Source: JAGMDK01 sp023128695
Lineage (GTDB): Bacteria > Planctomycetota > Phycisphaerae > UBA1845 > Fen-1342
Assembly (NCBI GenBank): GCA_030628805.1
Contig: DAOVQG010000150.1
Location: forward strand, 1-11,087
DNA length: 11,087 bases
Reading direction: 5' to 3'
Both the position numbers and the translations under genes were made by a program. Below, piece after piece: positions 1 to 6,799 of this stretch. Each line of letters opens with the position of its first letter. The first letter of the stretch is position 1. The notes beneath the pieces are model-generated. The model did no database searches and was not told the DNA's origin. It saw only the letters and a list, made by a program, of their open reading frames with translations.

Positions 1-336
1 CCCGATCGCGTCATTCGCGGCGGCCGAAGGCCGCGCATTCTAACAACTAACAACCAATAACTAACGACATCAGAGCACTCAATAAACGGTTATTTGAGAT
101 GATATCCCCAGTTCCGCGGCCACGATTTTTAGTCACACCCGCCACTATTGGGGTGCATGACAGAGTCGCCGGCATGTAGCGGCCTGGCTCCGTACCGGCC
201 GTAGAATGACCAAGTGGGCTTCGGAGCCTACGGCCGGTACGGGGCCCGGCCGCTACATTTTCCGACCCGACGCACAGGTTCCGCCGCGAATGGGAACTGC
301 CGGCCGATAAAGCGTATCCGCGGCCCAGGGAGGCGG
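1..336. other. Non-coding region downstream of the kinase gene
   Basis: I see no credible gene here; the frames open across it have no family-like sequence or convincing ribosome site. It contains a small GC hairpin at 20-34 (GCGGCC-GAA-GGCCGC), then an A/C-rich stretch with repeated AACTAAC-like words (about 40-66), a weak bulged hairpin at 78-98 (CTCAA..TTGAG arms), and the 31-nt inverted repeat at 174-258 described separately. The kinase gene on the minus strand ends at 337, so this is its 3' side; no hairpin followed by a clear T-run is visible as an intrinsic terminator. Confidence 0.6.
174..258. repeat. 31-nt inverted repeat (MITE/REP-like hairpin)
   Basis: The arm at 174-204 begins ATGTAGCGGCC and ends GGCCGTAG. 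Its reverse complement recurs at 228-258 with 29 of 31 positions matching by eye. The spacer is 23 nt. A transcript from either strand could fold into a long GC-rich hairpin. It lies 79 nt past the stop of the kinase gene, so it could stabilise that mRNA's 3' end. No T-run follows on either strand, so it is not a typical intrinsic terminator. It looks like a dispersed non-coding repeat; copy number in the genome is not visible here. Confidence 0.75.
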
Positions 337-3075
337 TCACCGCTTGACCGGCGCGGCCCGCCCGGACCTCTGACGCTCTGGCTTGGCCTCCAACGCATGC
401 GTGACCTCGCCTGGGCAACCAGCGTAGTCCTGAACCAACTCGATCAACTTCTTACGGCTGATCGGCTTCGTCGCATAGTCATCACACCCGGCGTCGAGGC
501 ACTTTGCGCGCTCGCCACTCATGGCGTGCGCCGTCAGGGCGACGATTTTGCCGCGGTAGTCGCTCTTCCGCAGCGCGCGGGTCGCCCCGTAACCGTCCAG
601 CACCGGCATCTGCATGTCCATCAGGATCACATCGAACGGCCGCCCGCTGTCACGCGCCGCCAGCGCTTCCTCGACCGCGATCTGCCCGTTTTCGGCCACG
701 GTGACCTCCGCCCCGGCTTTCCTCAGAATCGCGGTGATCAAGCGTTGATTATCCGGGCCGTCCTCCGCCAGCAACACCCGGGCCGTGAGCTTTTGAACGT
801 CCTTTCGGGTTTCTTCCCGAGCATCCGAGGCCGGTTTTGAAACCGCCGTGGCAAAAGTTTCCAGAAAGGGAACGCCGCTCAGCGGGCCGGTCTCGAGCGT
901 CATGTGGAAGGTGCTGCCCATGCCCGGCTTGCTTTCCACGGTGATGTCACCACCCAGCATTTTGGCTAGGTGCCTGCTGATCGCCAATCCCAGGCCCGTG
1001 CCCCCAAACTTGCGGGTCATGGACGTGTCGGCCTGGGTGAAGGCCTGGAAGAGTCGCGTTACCTGCTCCTCGGACATGCCGATGCCGGTGTCGATCACGT
1101 CGAACTGCATCAGCGGAGAGGGCGTTGTGCCGTCGTCCGTCTTGCCGAGCGGGGTGAAGCGCAAGACCAAGCGTACCTCCCCCTGCCGGGTGAACTTGAG
1201 CGCGTTGCCCACCAGGTTGATGAGGATTTGTCGTAGTCGGGCCGGGTCGGTTTGAATCTTTTCGGGAATCGGTCCCTCATTCCCGAACCACAAGTGCAAC
1301 CCCTGCTCCCGGGCCCGAACCTGCATCAGCGACTGCACCTCGGCAGCCACCTGGATCGGCGAGCACGTGATGCGTTCCACGTCCAGTTTGCCCGCCTCAA
1401 TCTTGGACAGGTCCAGGATGTCGTTAATGAGCTGCAACAGTTTATTCGCATTATGGCGAATAGTGGCCATGTACTCTTGAGAGAGCTCTTGACCGAAGGT
1501 GCAGGTCCGCTGGCACCCTTCGGTGAGCAGGTCGAGGTAGCCGAGGATGGCGGTCATCGGCGTGCGAATCTCGTGGCTCATATTGGCCAGGAACTCGCTC
1601 TTGGACTGGTTGGCGGCCTCGGCCGCCTCCTTGGCACGCCGCAACTCCGCCTGCGTCCGGGTCCGCTCACACGCCTCCAGGGCGAGCGCCACCAAGTCGG
1701 CGACGGACCCCGTGAAACTTTCTTCCTCCAACGCCCATGGCCGGGCAGGGCCCACGTGCTCGTGACAGACGACGCCCACCACCTCGCTGCCGATGCGGAT
1801 CGGCGCGTCCAGCAGGGAGGTGATGCCAAGCGGCATGAGGTACGAATCTGAGAATTCCTTGGTTCTGGGATCGGCGTGGGCATCGTGGGCCGCGATCGCG
1901 CGACCTGCATCCAAGGCCGCGAAATACGCGGGGTAATCCGCCGCCGTCAGCTTAACACCTTCTGAATGCCGGTTGGCACTACGTTCGTACAGGTCGAGAC
2001 AGTGAATCTCCGAGCGCTGCTCGTTGTACAACCACACGCCGACCCGCTCCACAGCGAGGGTGTCGGCGGCCGCCGCGGTGATTTCCCGCAACGCCGGCTT
2101 CAGATCACCGCGGTATAACGTATCGCTCCGGGCCAGTTCGACGAGGGTCGTGTTCTGCTTGCGCAGGCGCCCTTCACTCTCTCGCAACGTGGCTTCCGCC
2201 CTTTGACGTTCGACGACCTCCTTCTCCAATTCCTTCCGCTGGGCCTGGAGCTCCGCGGTACGCTCCGCCACCTTCCCCTCGATCGAGGCATAGCTCTCCT
2301 GCAAGCGCGCGGCCATATCGTTGAACGAGCGCGCCAAGGCCCCAATTTCGCCGACGGCGTTCTCCCGGGCCCGTCTCGTGCGGTCGCCTTCGGCGATCGC
2401 GCCGGCTGTTTCAACAAGGTTGCCGAGCGGCCTCAACAATTGCCGCATGGCAATCCAGGTGACAATAATCCCAACAAAGATCACCAGCGCCGCCACCAGC
2501 CCGCTGGAGAAGATTCGATTCGACAGTTCGCTCTGGATATTTTCCAAAACGTACGTCAGACAGACGAACCCGAGCGGGGTGTCACTCGTCTCCGGTTCCG
2601 AGTCCTCCTCGTCCATGAGATCGAGATCGAGGTCCGTGGCATGACGCCAAATGGGAACCACGACCAGCAGTTGATTCGGACTGCGTTGCAGGAGGGCGGA
2701 ATCTTCCGCCAAGAGCCCTTTCATCGGGTTACGCAGATCGACTTCGACTTCAGCAATGAAACCCGGCCGTTGCTGAAGAAGCGCCAACTGTTGACCGTCG
2801 GCGTCCAGGATCAGGGCGCGGCGAACACTTCCGTCCTGCGCCGCCGCCTCGACCACCCGATCCAGGCTCTCGTGGTCATTGAGCAGGACGGCCGGCTCGG
2901 CGCTGTAGCTGATCGCCTGGGCGTGGATGACGGCCCGGTCAGTCGTTCGGCGGAGCGAGTCGCGGTAGTTCTGCCAGATCAGGGCTGTTCCAAGTACGCC
3001 CACGGTGCCCAACAGCAGCAATACGCACAGCGTAATGGCGCGGCCTGTAAGCCCCCAGCGTGTGGTCAGGCTCAT
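337..3075 (-). CDS. Membrane hybrid sensor histidine kinase (CHASE8-like/HAMP/GAF/HisKA/HATPase/REC)
   Basis: A 912-aa inner-membrane kinase that should autophosphorylate on His and pass the phosphate to its own receiver domain. Visible in order: TM1 about 12-33; periplasmic segment about 36-188, resembling the CHASE8 domain of YfiN/TpbB (SAEPAVLLND, then RRALILDADGQQ); TM2 about 191-210; HAMP about 211-263; coiled coil about 256-318; GAF about 320-470; HisKA with phospho-acceptor His501 in FLANMSHEIRTPM; HATPase with N box (ILINLVGNALKFT, 617-629), DTGIGM (662-667), F box and GGTGLGL (691-697); receiver 765-884 with acidic pair E771/D772, phospho-acceptor Asp820 in DVILMDMQMP, Thr848 and Lys870. 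All catalytic motifs are intact. The ATG at 3075 is preferred over an in-frame start at 3183 because AGGAG (3088-3084) sits 8 nt upstream and TM1 follows directly. An acidic loop (D/E-rich, about 148-164) lies in the periplasmic part. It is divergent from the transport genes. No HPt or DNA-binding output is encoded here. Confidence 0.93.
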   Translation of the reverse strand: MSLTTRWGLTGRAITLCVLLLLGTVGVLGTALIWQNYRDSLRRTTDRAVIHAQAISYSAEPAVLLNDHESLDRVVEAAAQDGSVRRALILDADGQQLALLQQRPGFIAEVEVDLRNPMKGLLAEDSALLQRSPNQLLVVVPIWRHATDLDLDLMDEEDSEPETSDTPLGFVCLTYVLENIQSELSNRIFSSGLVAALVIFVGIIVTWIAMRQLLRPLGNLVETAGAIAEGDRTRRARENAVGEIGALARSFNDMAARLQESYASIEGKVAERTAELQAQRKELEKEVVERQRAEATLRESEGRLRKQNTTLVELARSDTLYRGDLKPALREITAAAADTLAVERVGVWLYNEQRSEIHCLDLYERSANRHSEGVKLTAADYPAYFAALDAGRAIAAHDAHADPRTKEFSDSYLMPLGITSLLDAPIRIGSEVVGVVCHEHVGPARPWALEEESFTGSVADLVALALEACERTRTQAELRRAKEAAEAANQSKSEFLANMSHEIRTPMTAILGYLDLLTEGCQRTCTFGQELSQEYMATIRHNANKLLQLINDILDLSKIEAGKLDVERITCSPIQVAAEVQSLMQVRAREQGLHLWFGNEGPIPEKIQTDPARLRQILINLVGNALKFTRQGEVRLVLRFTPLGKTDDGTTPSPLMQFDVIDTGIGMSEEQVTRLFQAFTQADTSMTRKFGGTGLGLAISRHLAKMLGGDITVESKPGMGSTFHMTLETGPLSGVPFLETFATAVSKPASDAREETRKDVQKLTARVLLAEDGPDNQRLITAILRKAGAEVTVAENGQIAVEEALAARDSGRPFDVILMDMQMPVLDGYGATRALRKSDYRGKIVALTAHAMSGERAKCLDAGCDDYATKPISRKKLIELVQDYAGCPGEVTHALEAKPERQRSGRAAPVKR

Positions 3076-3526
3076 CAGCGACGCTCCTGTGAAGCATTCG
3101 GCATGCTCGCGGTCACGCAGGTTCCCCTGGCAGCTCCCCGAGAAAACTCGAGTCCGATATCTCGCAGCTACTAGCCTCATCAACTAGATCGGCAAGAGTT
3201 GCCGTGACGTTGAAATGTCCCCCCGTGCCAATCGTTACCTCTGAGGATGCCCGAAGACGGCCCCGGGAGTGCTTCCGGCAGCTATTTCGTGGTCGTGATC
3301 GGTTTTCCCTCTCTCTAGTGCGTGCCCAAGCCGATAATACATTCATGCGTGGATAATAATTGATGGGCGGTATACCGTTCCTTGATTGGGTGCGGCCTCA
3401 GCCGGTCGCCGACACTCTCTGGGCATTCATCCGTGGTCAGTCTTCAAAGCGAACAGTCAAGCCGTGCTAGGATACAATGCCGCGTCCTCGGCTTAGGGCC
3501 GTCTCAGAAAACATCTGGCGTCCGTC
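3076..3526. other. Divergent intergenic region
   Basis: About 450 nt between the kinase start and the repeat array of the binding-protein gene; promoters for both directions should lie here. Seen: a small hairpin at 3190-3204 (CGGCAA-GAG-TTGCCG); two GATAAT words at 3333-3338 and 3352-3357 that resemble -10 boxes for rightward transcription but have no good -35 at the right distance; and a 13-nt near-repeat, CATTCATGCGTGG at 3340-3352 and CATTCATCCGTGG at 3424-3436, which could be paired binding sites or chance. No convincing gene. Confidence 0.45.
3084..3088 (-). promoter_or_regulatory. Ribosome binding site deciding the kinase start
   Basis: On the minus strand AGGAG lies 8 nt before the ATG at 3075. 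This supports that start over the 36-codon longer frame beginning at 3183, which has no comparable site. Confidence 0.7.
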
Positions 3527-3701
3527 GGGAGGGCGAGGCTCCTGCCGAGCCGCGGCTTCGGGAGGGCGAGGCTCCTGCCGAGCCGCGGCTCGCCGGGAGG
3601 CTCGCCCTCCCCTTGCGGCTCGCCGGGAGGCTCGCCCTCCCCTTGCGGCTCGCCGGGAGGCTCGCCCTCCCCAAGCGGCTCGGCAGGAGCCTCGCCCTCC
3701 C
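3527..3701. repeat. Array of 25-nt repeats, 2 direct + 4 inverted units (REGEAPAEP type)
   Basis: Two units in one orientation (cores 3527-3551 and 3560-3584, period 33; begin GGGAGGGCGAGGCTCCTG) are followed by four in the opposite orientation (cores 3587-3611, 3617-3641, 3647-3671, 3677-3701, period 30; end CTCGCCCTCCC). The last inverted unit is the exact reverse complement of the first two; the middle three are a variant (GCCGGGAGG instead of GCAGGAGC). The whole can fold as a large hairpin. All periods are multiples of three and several frames are open on both strands, so proteins such as REGEAPAEP predicted here are probably not real. The array abuts the signal-peptide region of the binding-protein gene. 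Confidence 0.9.
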
Positions 3702-4665
3702 CACGCGACGGACTTTATCTGAAATTGCTCTAGTACTCTGCGTTGCCGCGCAGGCGTGCGCCGTTCCGGCTCTGGCGCAGACCAGTCAAGCACGCGTGGC
3801 GATCCTGTTCGGTGCCAAAGGGCCCTACCAGACCGCGGCCGACGCGCTCGCGGAGGAACTTCGGGCCGGCGGATATGAATCGATATTGATCGAATGGCCC
3901 GCCGGCGATGGGGAAGAGCGCGAGAAAGCGCTCCAGCAGGTCGTTGACTTCAAGCCGACCGTGGTCGCGACGGGCGGCACAACCGCCACGATGCGGGCCC
4001 TGGAGGCGGTTCCGGAGGTGCCGGTCGTCTTTTTCATGGTGCCCAATGCCCTCGACGCACCCTTCCTGGCCGACAATTTCCCGGCCCGCAAACGCGTCGC
4101 CGGGATTGCCAGCGACATCGATCCTGCCCAGCAAATTGACTGGCTCAAACGGACCTCGCCTATGACCGGTAAAACGGCCGTTCTGTGCAGTTCACACTCA
4201 CAGCGCACCGCGGCGGCCCTCGAGAAAGCCGGGCGGGATCGCGGCCTCGTCGTAACCGCCCTGCCGGCCGCTCGGGATGAGTTCCCGAAGGCGATCGATG
4301 CTCTGAACAACGGTCGGTACGAGGGCGTGCTCATGATCCCGGACGCGCGGGTATACAACTCCCCGAACGTGCAGCGGCTGCTTTTGTGGGGCGCGCGACA
4401 AAAGAAACCCATCTGGACCTTTTCGCCCAATGTGGTCAAGGCCGGCGCTTTCACCGGTCTTTATTGCGACAGTAAAGCCATCGGCAAACAGGCCGCTCAG
4501 ATGATCAAGGATGTGGTCGGCGGGAAAAAACCGGAAACCATCGGACTCCAATACCCACGCAGCATCGGCCGGGCGGTGAATGTTCACATGGCCGAAATGA
4601 TCGGGATTGCCCTGAACGATGAAGAGTTCAATTCCAAGGTCGTACGACTCGGAGATCGACCATGA
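3643..4665 (+). CDS. Periplasmic substrate-binding protein, ABC_sub_bind (TrpX-like) type
   Basis: Likely an exported solute-binding protein of the ABC_sub_bind group (PF04392-like). After a hydrophobic signal sequence (about residues 28-45, cleavage near ALA-Q) it shows the periplasmic-binding fold: opening strand ARVAILFG, then a helix, VVATGGTTAT, PVVFFMVPNALDAPF, GIASDIDPAQQIDWLK and TGKTAVLCSSHS at the lobe crossover, with GVLMIPDARVYN and PIWTFSPNVVKAGAFTG in the second lobe. The start is uncertain: no in-frame ATG exists between 3382 and the signal sequence. I chose TTG 3643, with GGGAGG 12 nt upstream, giving 340 aa, close to family length; TTG 3613, GTG 3433 or TTG 3382 are also possible. 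The upstream residues are translated repeat, so the native 5' end may have been displaced. The stop overlaps the next start (ATGA). No permease or ATPase gene is nearby, so it may deliver ligand to the divergent kinase rather than to a transporter. Confidence 0.8.
   Translation: MRLAGRLALPKRLGRSLALPTRRTLSEIALVLCVAAQACAVPALAQTSQARVAILFGAKGPYQTAADALAEELRAGGYESILIEWPAGDGEEREKALQQVVDFKPTVVATGGTTATMRALEAVPEVPVVFFMVPNALDAPFLADNFPARKRVAGIASDIDPAQQIDWLKRTSPMTGKTAVLCSSHSQRTAAALEKAGRDRGLVVTALPAARDEFPKAIDALNNGRYEGVLMIPDARVYNSPNVQRLLLWGARQKKPIWTFSPNVVKAGAFTGLYCDSKAIGKQAAQMIKDVVGGKKPETIGLQYPRSIGRAVNVHMAEMIGIALNDEEFNSKVVRLGDRP
4651..4665 (+). promoter_or_regulatory. RBS and ATGA overlap coupling the binding protein to receptor 1
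   Basis: GGAG at 4651-4654 lies 7 nt before ATG 4662, and the TGA of the upstream gene occupies 4663-4665, so the two frames share ATGA. This arrangement favours reinitiation and shows the genes are one transcription and translation unit. Confidence 0.8.
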
Positions 4666-6794
4666 CTCGCAGGAAGGAAACAACACGTGGAGAGGCCACG
4701 CGCGGAGCCTCGGCCGCAAGGTTCACGGTACGTGCCCGGCTCGCGAACCCGTTCCGGCCGGCGCGGCCACTGGCCGGCGCGCGGCTTCTGGCAGCACTGC
4801 TCGCAATCCCTATCGCGGCGGCATCGGCGGCGGGGCAGGACGAACCGTCCCCGCCGGTCGAAACCCAGCCGGCGGCCAGCCAACCGGCTTCAACGGAGAC
4901 CGATCTGGAGGATTTCGACGACATCGGATTGTTGGAGCTTGAAGTGCCGATTGTGGTCACCGCCGCGCGGCGTGAGCAGAAAATCACTACGGTCCCGTAC
5001 GCCGTCAGCGTCATCACCGCCGAGGACATTCGGCGTTCCGGAGCGCGCTCGATTCCCGACGCGCTGCGGCTCGTGCCCGGCATGGACGTGGCTGATTTGA
5101 GTTACGGCAATTTTGCCGTCTCGCCGCGCGGTTTTCACGGACAACGGGCCAACAAAACCCTGGTGCTGGTGGATGGCAGACAAATCTTCGACTCCGTCAT
5201 GGGCGGCACCGTTTGGGGCCTCTGGCCGTTTCAGCTCGAGGACATCAAGCGGATTGAGGTCATCCGGGGCCCCGGCGGCGTGACGTGGGGCGCTAACGCG
5301 GTCAACGGCGTGATCAATATCATCACCAAAGACCCAAAGGACCAGCAAGGGCTAACCTTCACCAGCAATATCGCTTCCCGCAGCTCGTATAAGGAGTATC
5401 TGGGGTACGCCTTCGCGGACGAGAAGCTCCAGTTTCGCATCTCCGGCGAGTACGAAACCAGTGCCGGTTTCAAGCAGGGCGGATGGTTGCTGGACCGCTA
5501 CGGCGACGAGTACAAAGCCGGCCGGATCAGCGTCCATACCATCTACAAGCCCAAGCCCGAGAGCCCGGACACGCTGACCCTCTCGGCGGGCAGCGCCGCG
5601 GTCGGGGACAATTGGCCGCTGGCTGTCCTGGCCGGTTTCAATGCCTGGCAGCCGAAGGCCCAGGCCAACTTCGTGCTGGGCAAGTGGCGGCATCAGGTCG
5701 CGGACGACAACGAGTACGAGTTGACCGCATATGTCAACGATTGTTGGCTCATGAGCGGTCTGCCATCCTTCGAGTTCCGCTACCAGCAATATGCCTTGCA
5801 GTTCACGCATACGTTTCGGCCGAGCGAGAAGCACACGCTGACGTGGGGGATCGATACACGCTTCGACTACACCGATGCGACCAACGCCGACCCACAGATG
5901 CTTTCGGAAGGCATTGTCCGGACTTTCATCGGCGGCGTGTATGTCCAGGATGAATGGCGTTTCGCGCCGCGCTGGGCGCTCAATCTCGGCGTCCGTTGCG
6001 AGTACGACTCCTACGGCGGGTTCCAGCCCAGTGGAAGAGCGGCACTCTCGTACCAGTTGCGGGACGACTCGCTCGTTTATGTGGCCGCTTCACGTGCCTT
6101 CCATATGCCGACCGGCGCCCGGCGCTTTCTCGAAGCCCCCATAGCCGATGGCTTCATGTACATACGCAGCGATCCACACGCGGACGCCGAAAAGCTCATG
6201 GCGTATGAAGTGGGGTACCGGGCCAAGTTCTTCGACCGCCTGGAGCTCAACCTCAATGCTTTCTGGCATGAGTATACGGACTTGATCATCTCGGACTCGT
6301 ACCGGGGGCCGCCGGGGATCATTCAGATCGTCGGCGGTCGAACCGTGGCCGCCAACTTGTACGGGACGGAACTGGACTTTCGTTACCGAGCCACGGAGCG
6401 GCTGACCTTCTTGGGCAACTATACCTATCAACAACTGGACTGGACTCCGGGAACCTCGATTCTCGATGCCGGCCTGATCACGCCGCCCAAACACAAGTAC
6501 ATGTTGGGGGCGCGTTATGAGCCGCTCGATAATCTGCACCTATCCAGTCACGCGTACTTCGTGGATAGAGTACGAACCCCCAACGGCGACTTGCCGATGG
6601 CTCACCGGGCGATCGACCAGTACGTTCGTCTCGATCTCCAGGCCGAATACGTATTCTGGGACGAGCGGGCCGCGTTCTCGCTCGGCGTCCGGAATCTGCT
6701 CGATACAGGACACCTGGAAGGAGGCTCCTCGCAACTTGGCATGGGCGAAGTGCCACGCATGTATTACGCCCAGTTGCGAGTTGCGCTGAAATAA
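4662..6794 (+). CDS. TonB-dependent outer-membrane receptor (paralogue 1)
   Basis: A 710-aa outer-membrane gated channel of the BtuB/CirA-like class, which takes up a bound ligand using TonB energy. Signal peptide with a long basic n-region (hydrophobic core about 40-57, AASAAGQ end); Pro/acidic linker 60-95 with DLEDFDDIGLLELEVP; a TonB-box-like VVTAARRE at 98-105; plug about 106-225 (VPYAVSVITAEDIRRSG, ALRLVPGMDV, SPRGFHG, LVLVDGRQIFD, IEVIRGPGGVTWGANAVNG, INIITK); then the beta-barrel with typical strands (YVQDEWRFAPRWALNLGVR, YGTELDFRYRATERLTFLG, FSLGVRNLLD) to the C-terminal strand YYAQLRVALK. It ends in Lys, not the usual terminal aromatic. The ATG at 4662 is the only start before residue 141. 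The plug matches a receptor subfamily often found beside sensor proteins (recalled, not checked). The ligand is unknown; corrinoid, siderophore or another chelate are all possible. Confidence 0.93.
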   Translation: MTRRKETTRGEATRGASAARFTVRARLANPFRPARPLAGARLLAALLAIPIAAASAAGQDEPSPPVETQPAASQPASTETDLEDFDDIGLLELEVPIVVTAARREQKITTVPYAVSVITAEDIRRSGARSIPDALRLVPGMDVADLSYGNFAVSPRGFHGQRANKTLVLVDGRQIFDSVMGGTVWGLWPFQLEDIKRIEVIRGPGGVTWGANAVNGVINIITKDPKDQQGLTFTSNIASRSSYKEYLGYAFADEKLQFRISGEYETSAGFKQGGWLLDRYGDEYKAGRISVHTIYKPKPESPDTLTLSAGSAAVGDNWPLAVLAGFNAWQPKAQANFVLGKWRHQVADDNEYELTAYVNDCWLMSGLPSFEFRYQQYALQFTHTFRPSEKHTLTWGIDTRFDYTDATNADPQMLSEGIVRTFIGGVYVQDEWRFAPRWALNLGVRCEYDSYGGFQPSGRAALSYQLRDDSLVYVAASRAFHMPTGARRFLEAPIADGFMYIRSDPHADAEKLMAYEVGYRAKFFDRLELNLNAFWHEYTDLIISDSYRGPPGIIQIVGGRTVAANLYGTELDFRYRATERLTFLGNYTYQQLDWTPGTSILDAGLITPPKHKYMLGARYEPLDNLHLSSHAYFVDRVRTPNGDLPMAHRAIDQYVRLDLQAEYVFWDERAAFSLGVRNLLDTGHLEGGSSQLGMGEVPRMYYAQLRVALK

Positions 6795-6799
6795 AGACC

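Noticed and set aside
214..840. Plus-strand reading frame opposite the kinase 3' end
   Set aside because: It is antisense to the receiver domain, has no recognisable features, and exists because of the high GC content.
3076..3183. 36-residue longer kinase N-terminus
   Set aside because: No ribosome site before it, and the added residues would place soluble sequence before TM1; AGGAG supports the ATG at 3075.
3382..3642. N-terminal extension of the binding protein giving 427 aa
   Set aside because: Its residues are translated repeat units plus unrelated sequence; the family length and the position of the signal sequence fit a start close to 3643 better. It remains possible in principle.
3527..3701. 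CRISPR array
   Set aside because: Units are almost contiguous with spacers of only 2-11 nt, orientation switches within the array, and no cas genes are present.
3477..3793. Small reading frames on both strands across the repeat array
   Set aside because: The repeat lacks stop codons in most frames, so these frames are open by composition; none shows a domain beyond the repeated words.
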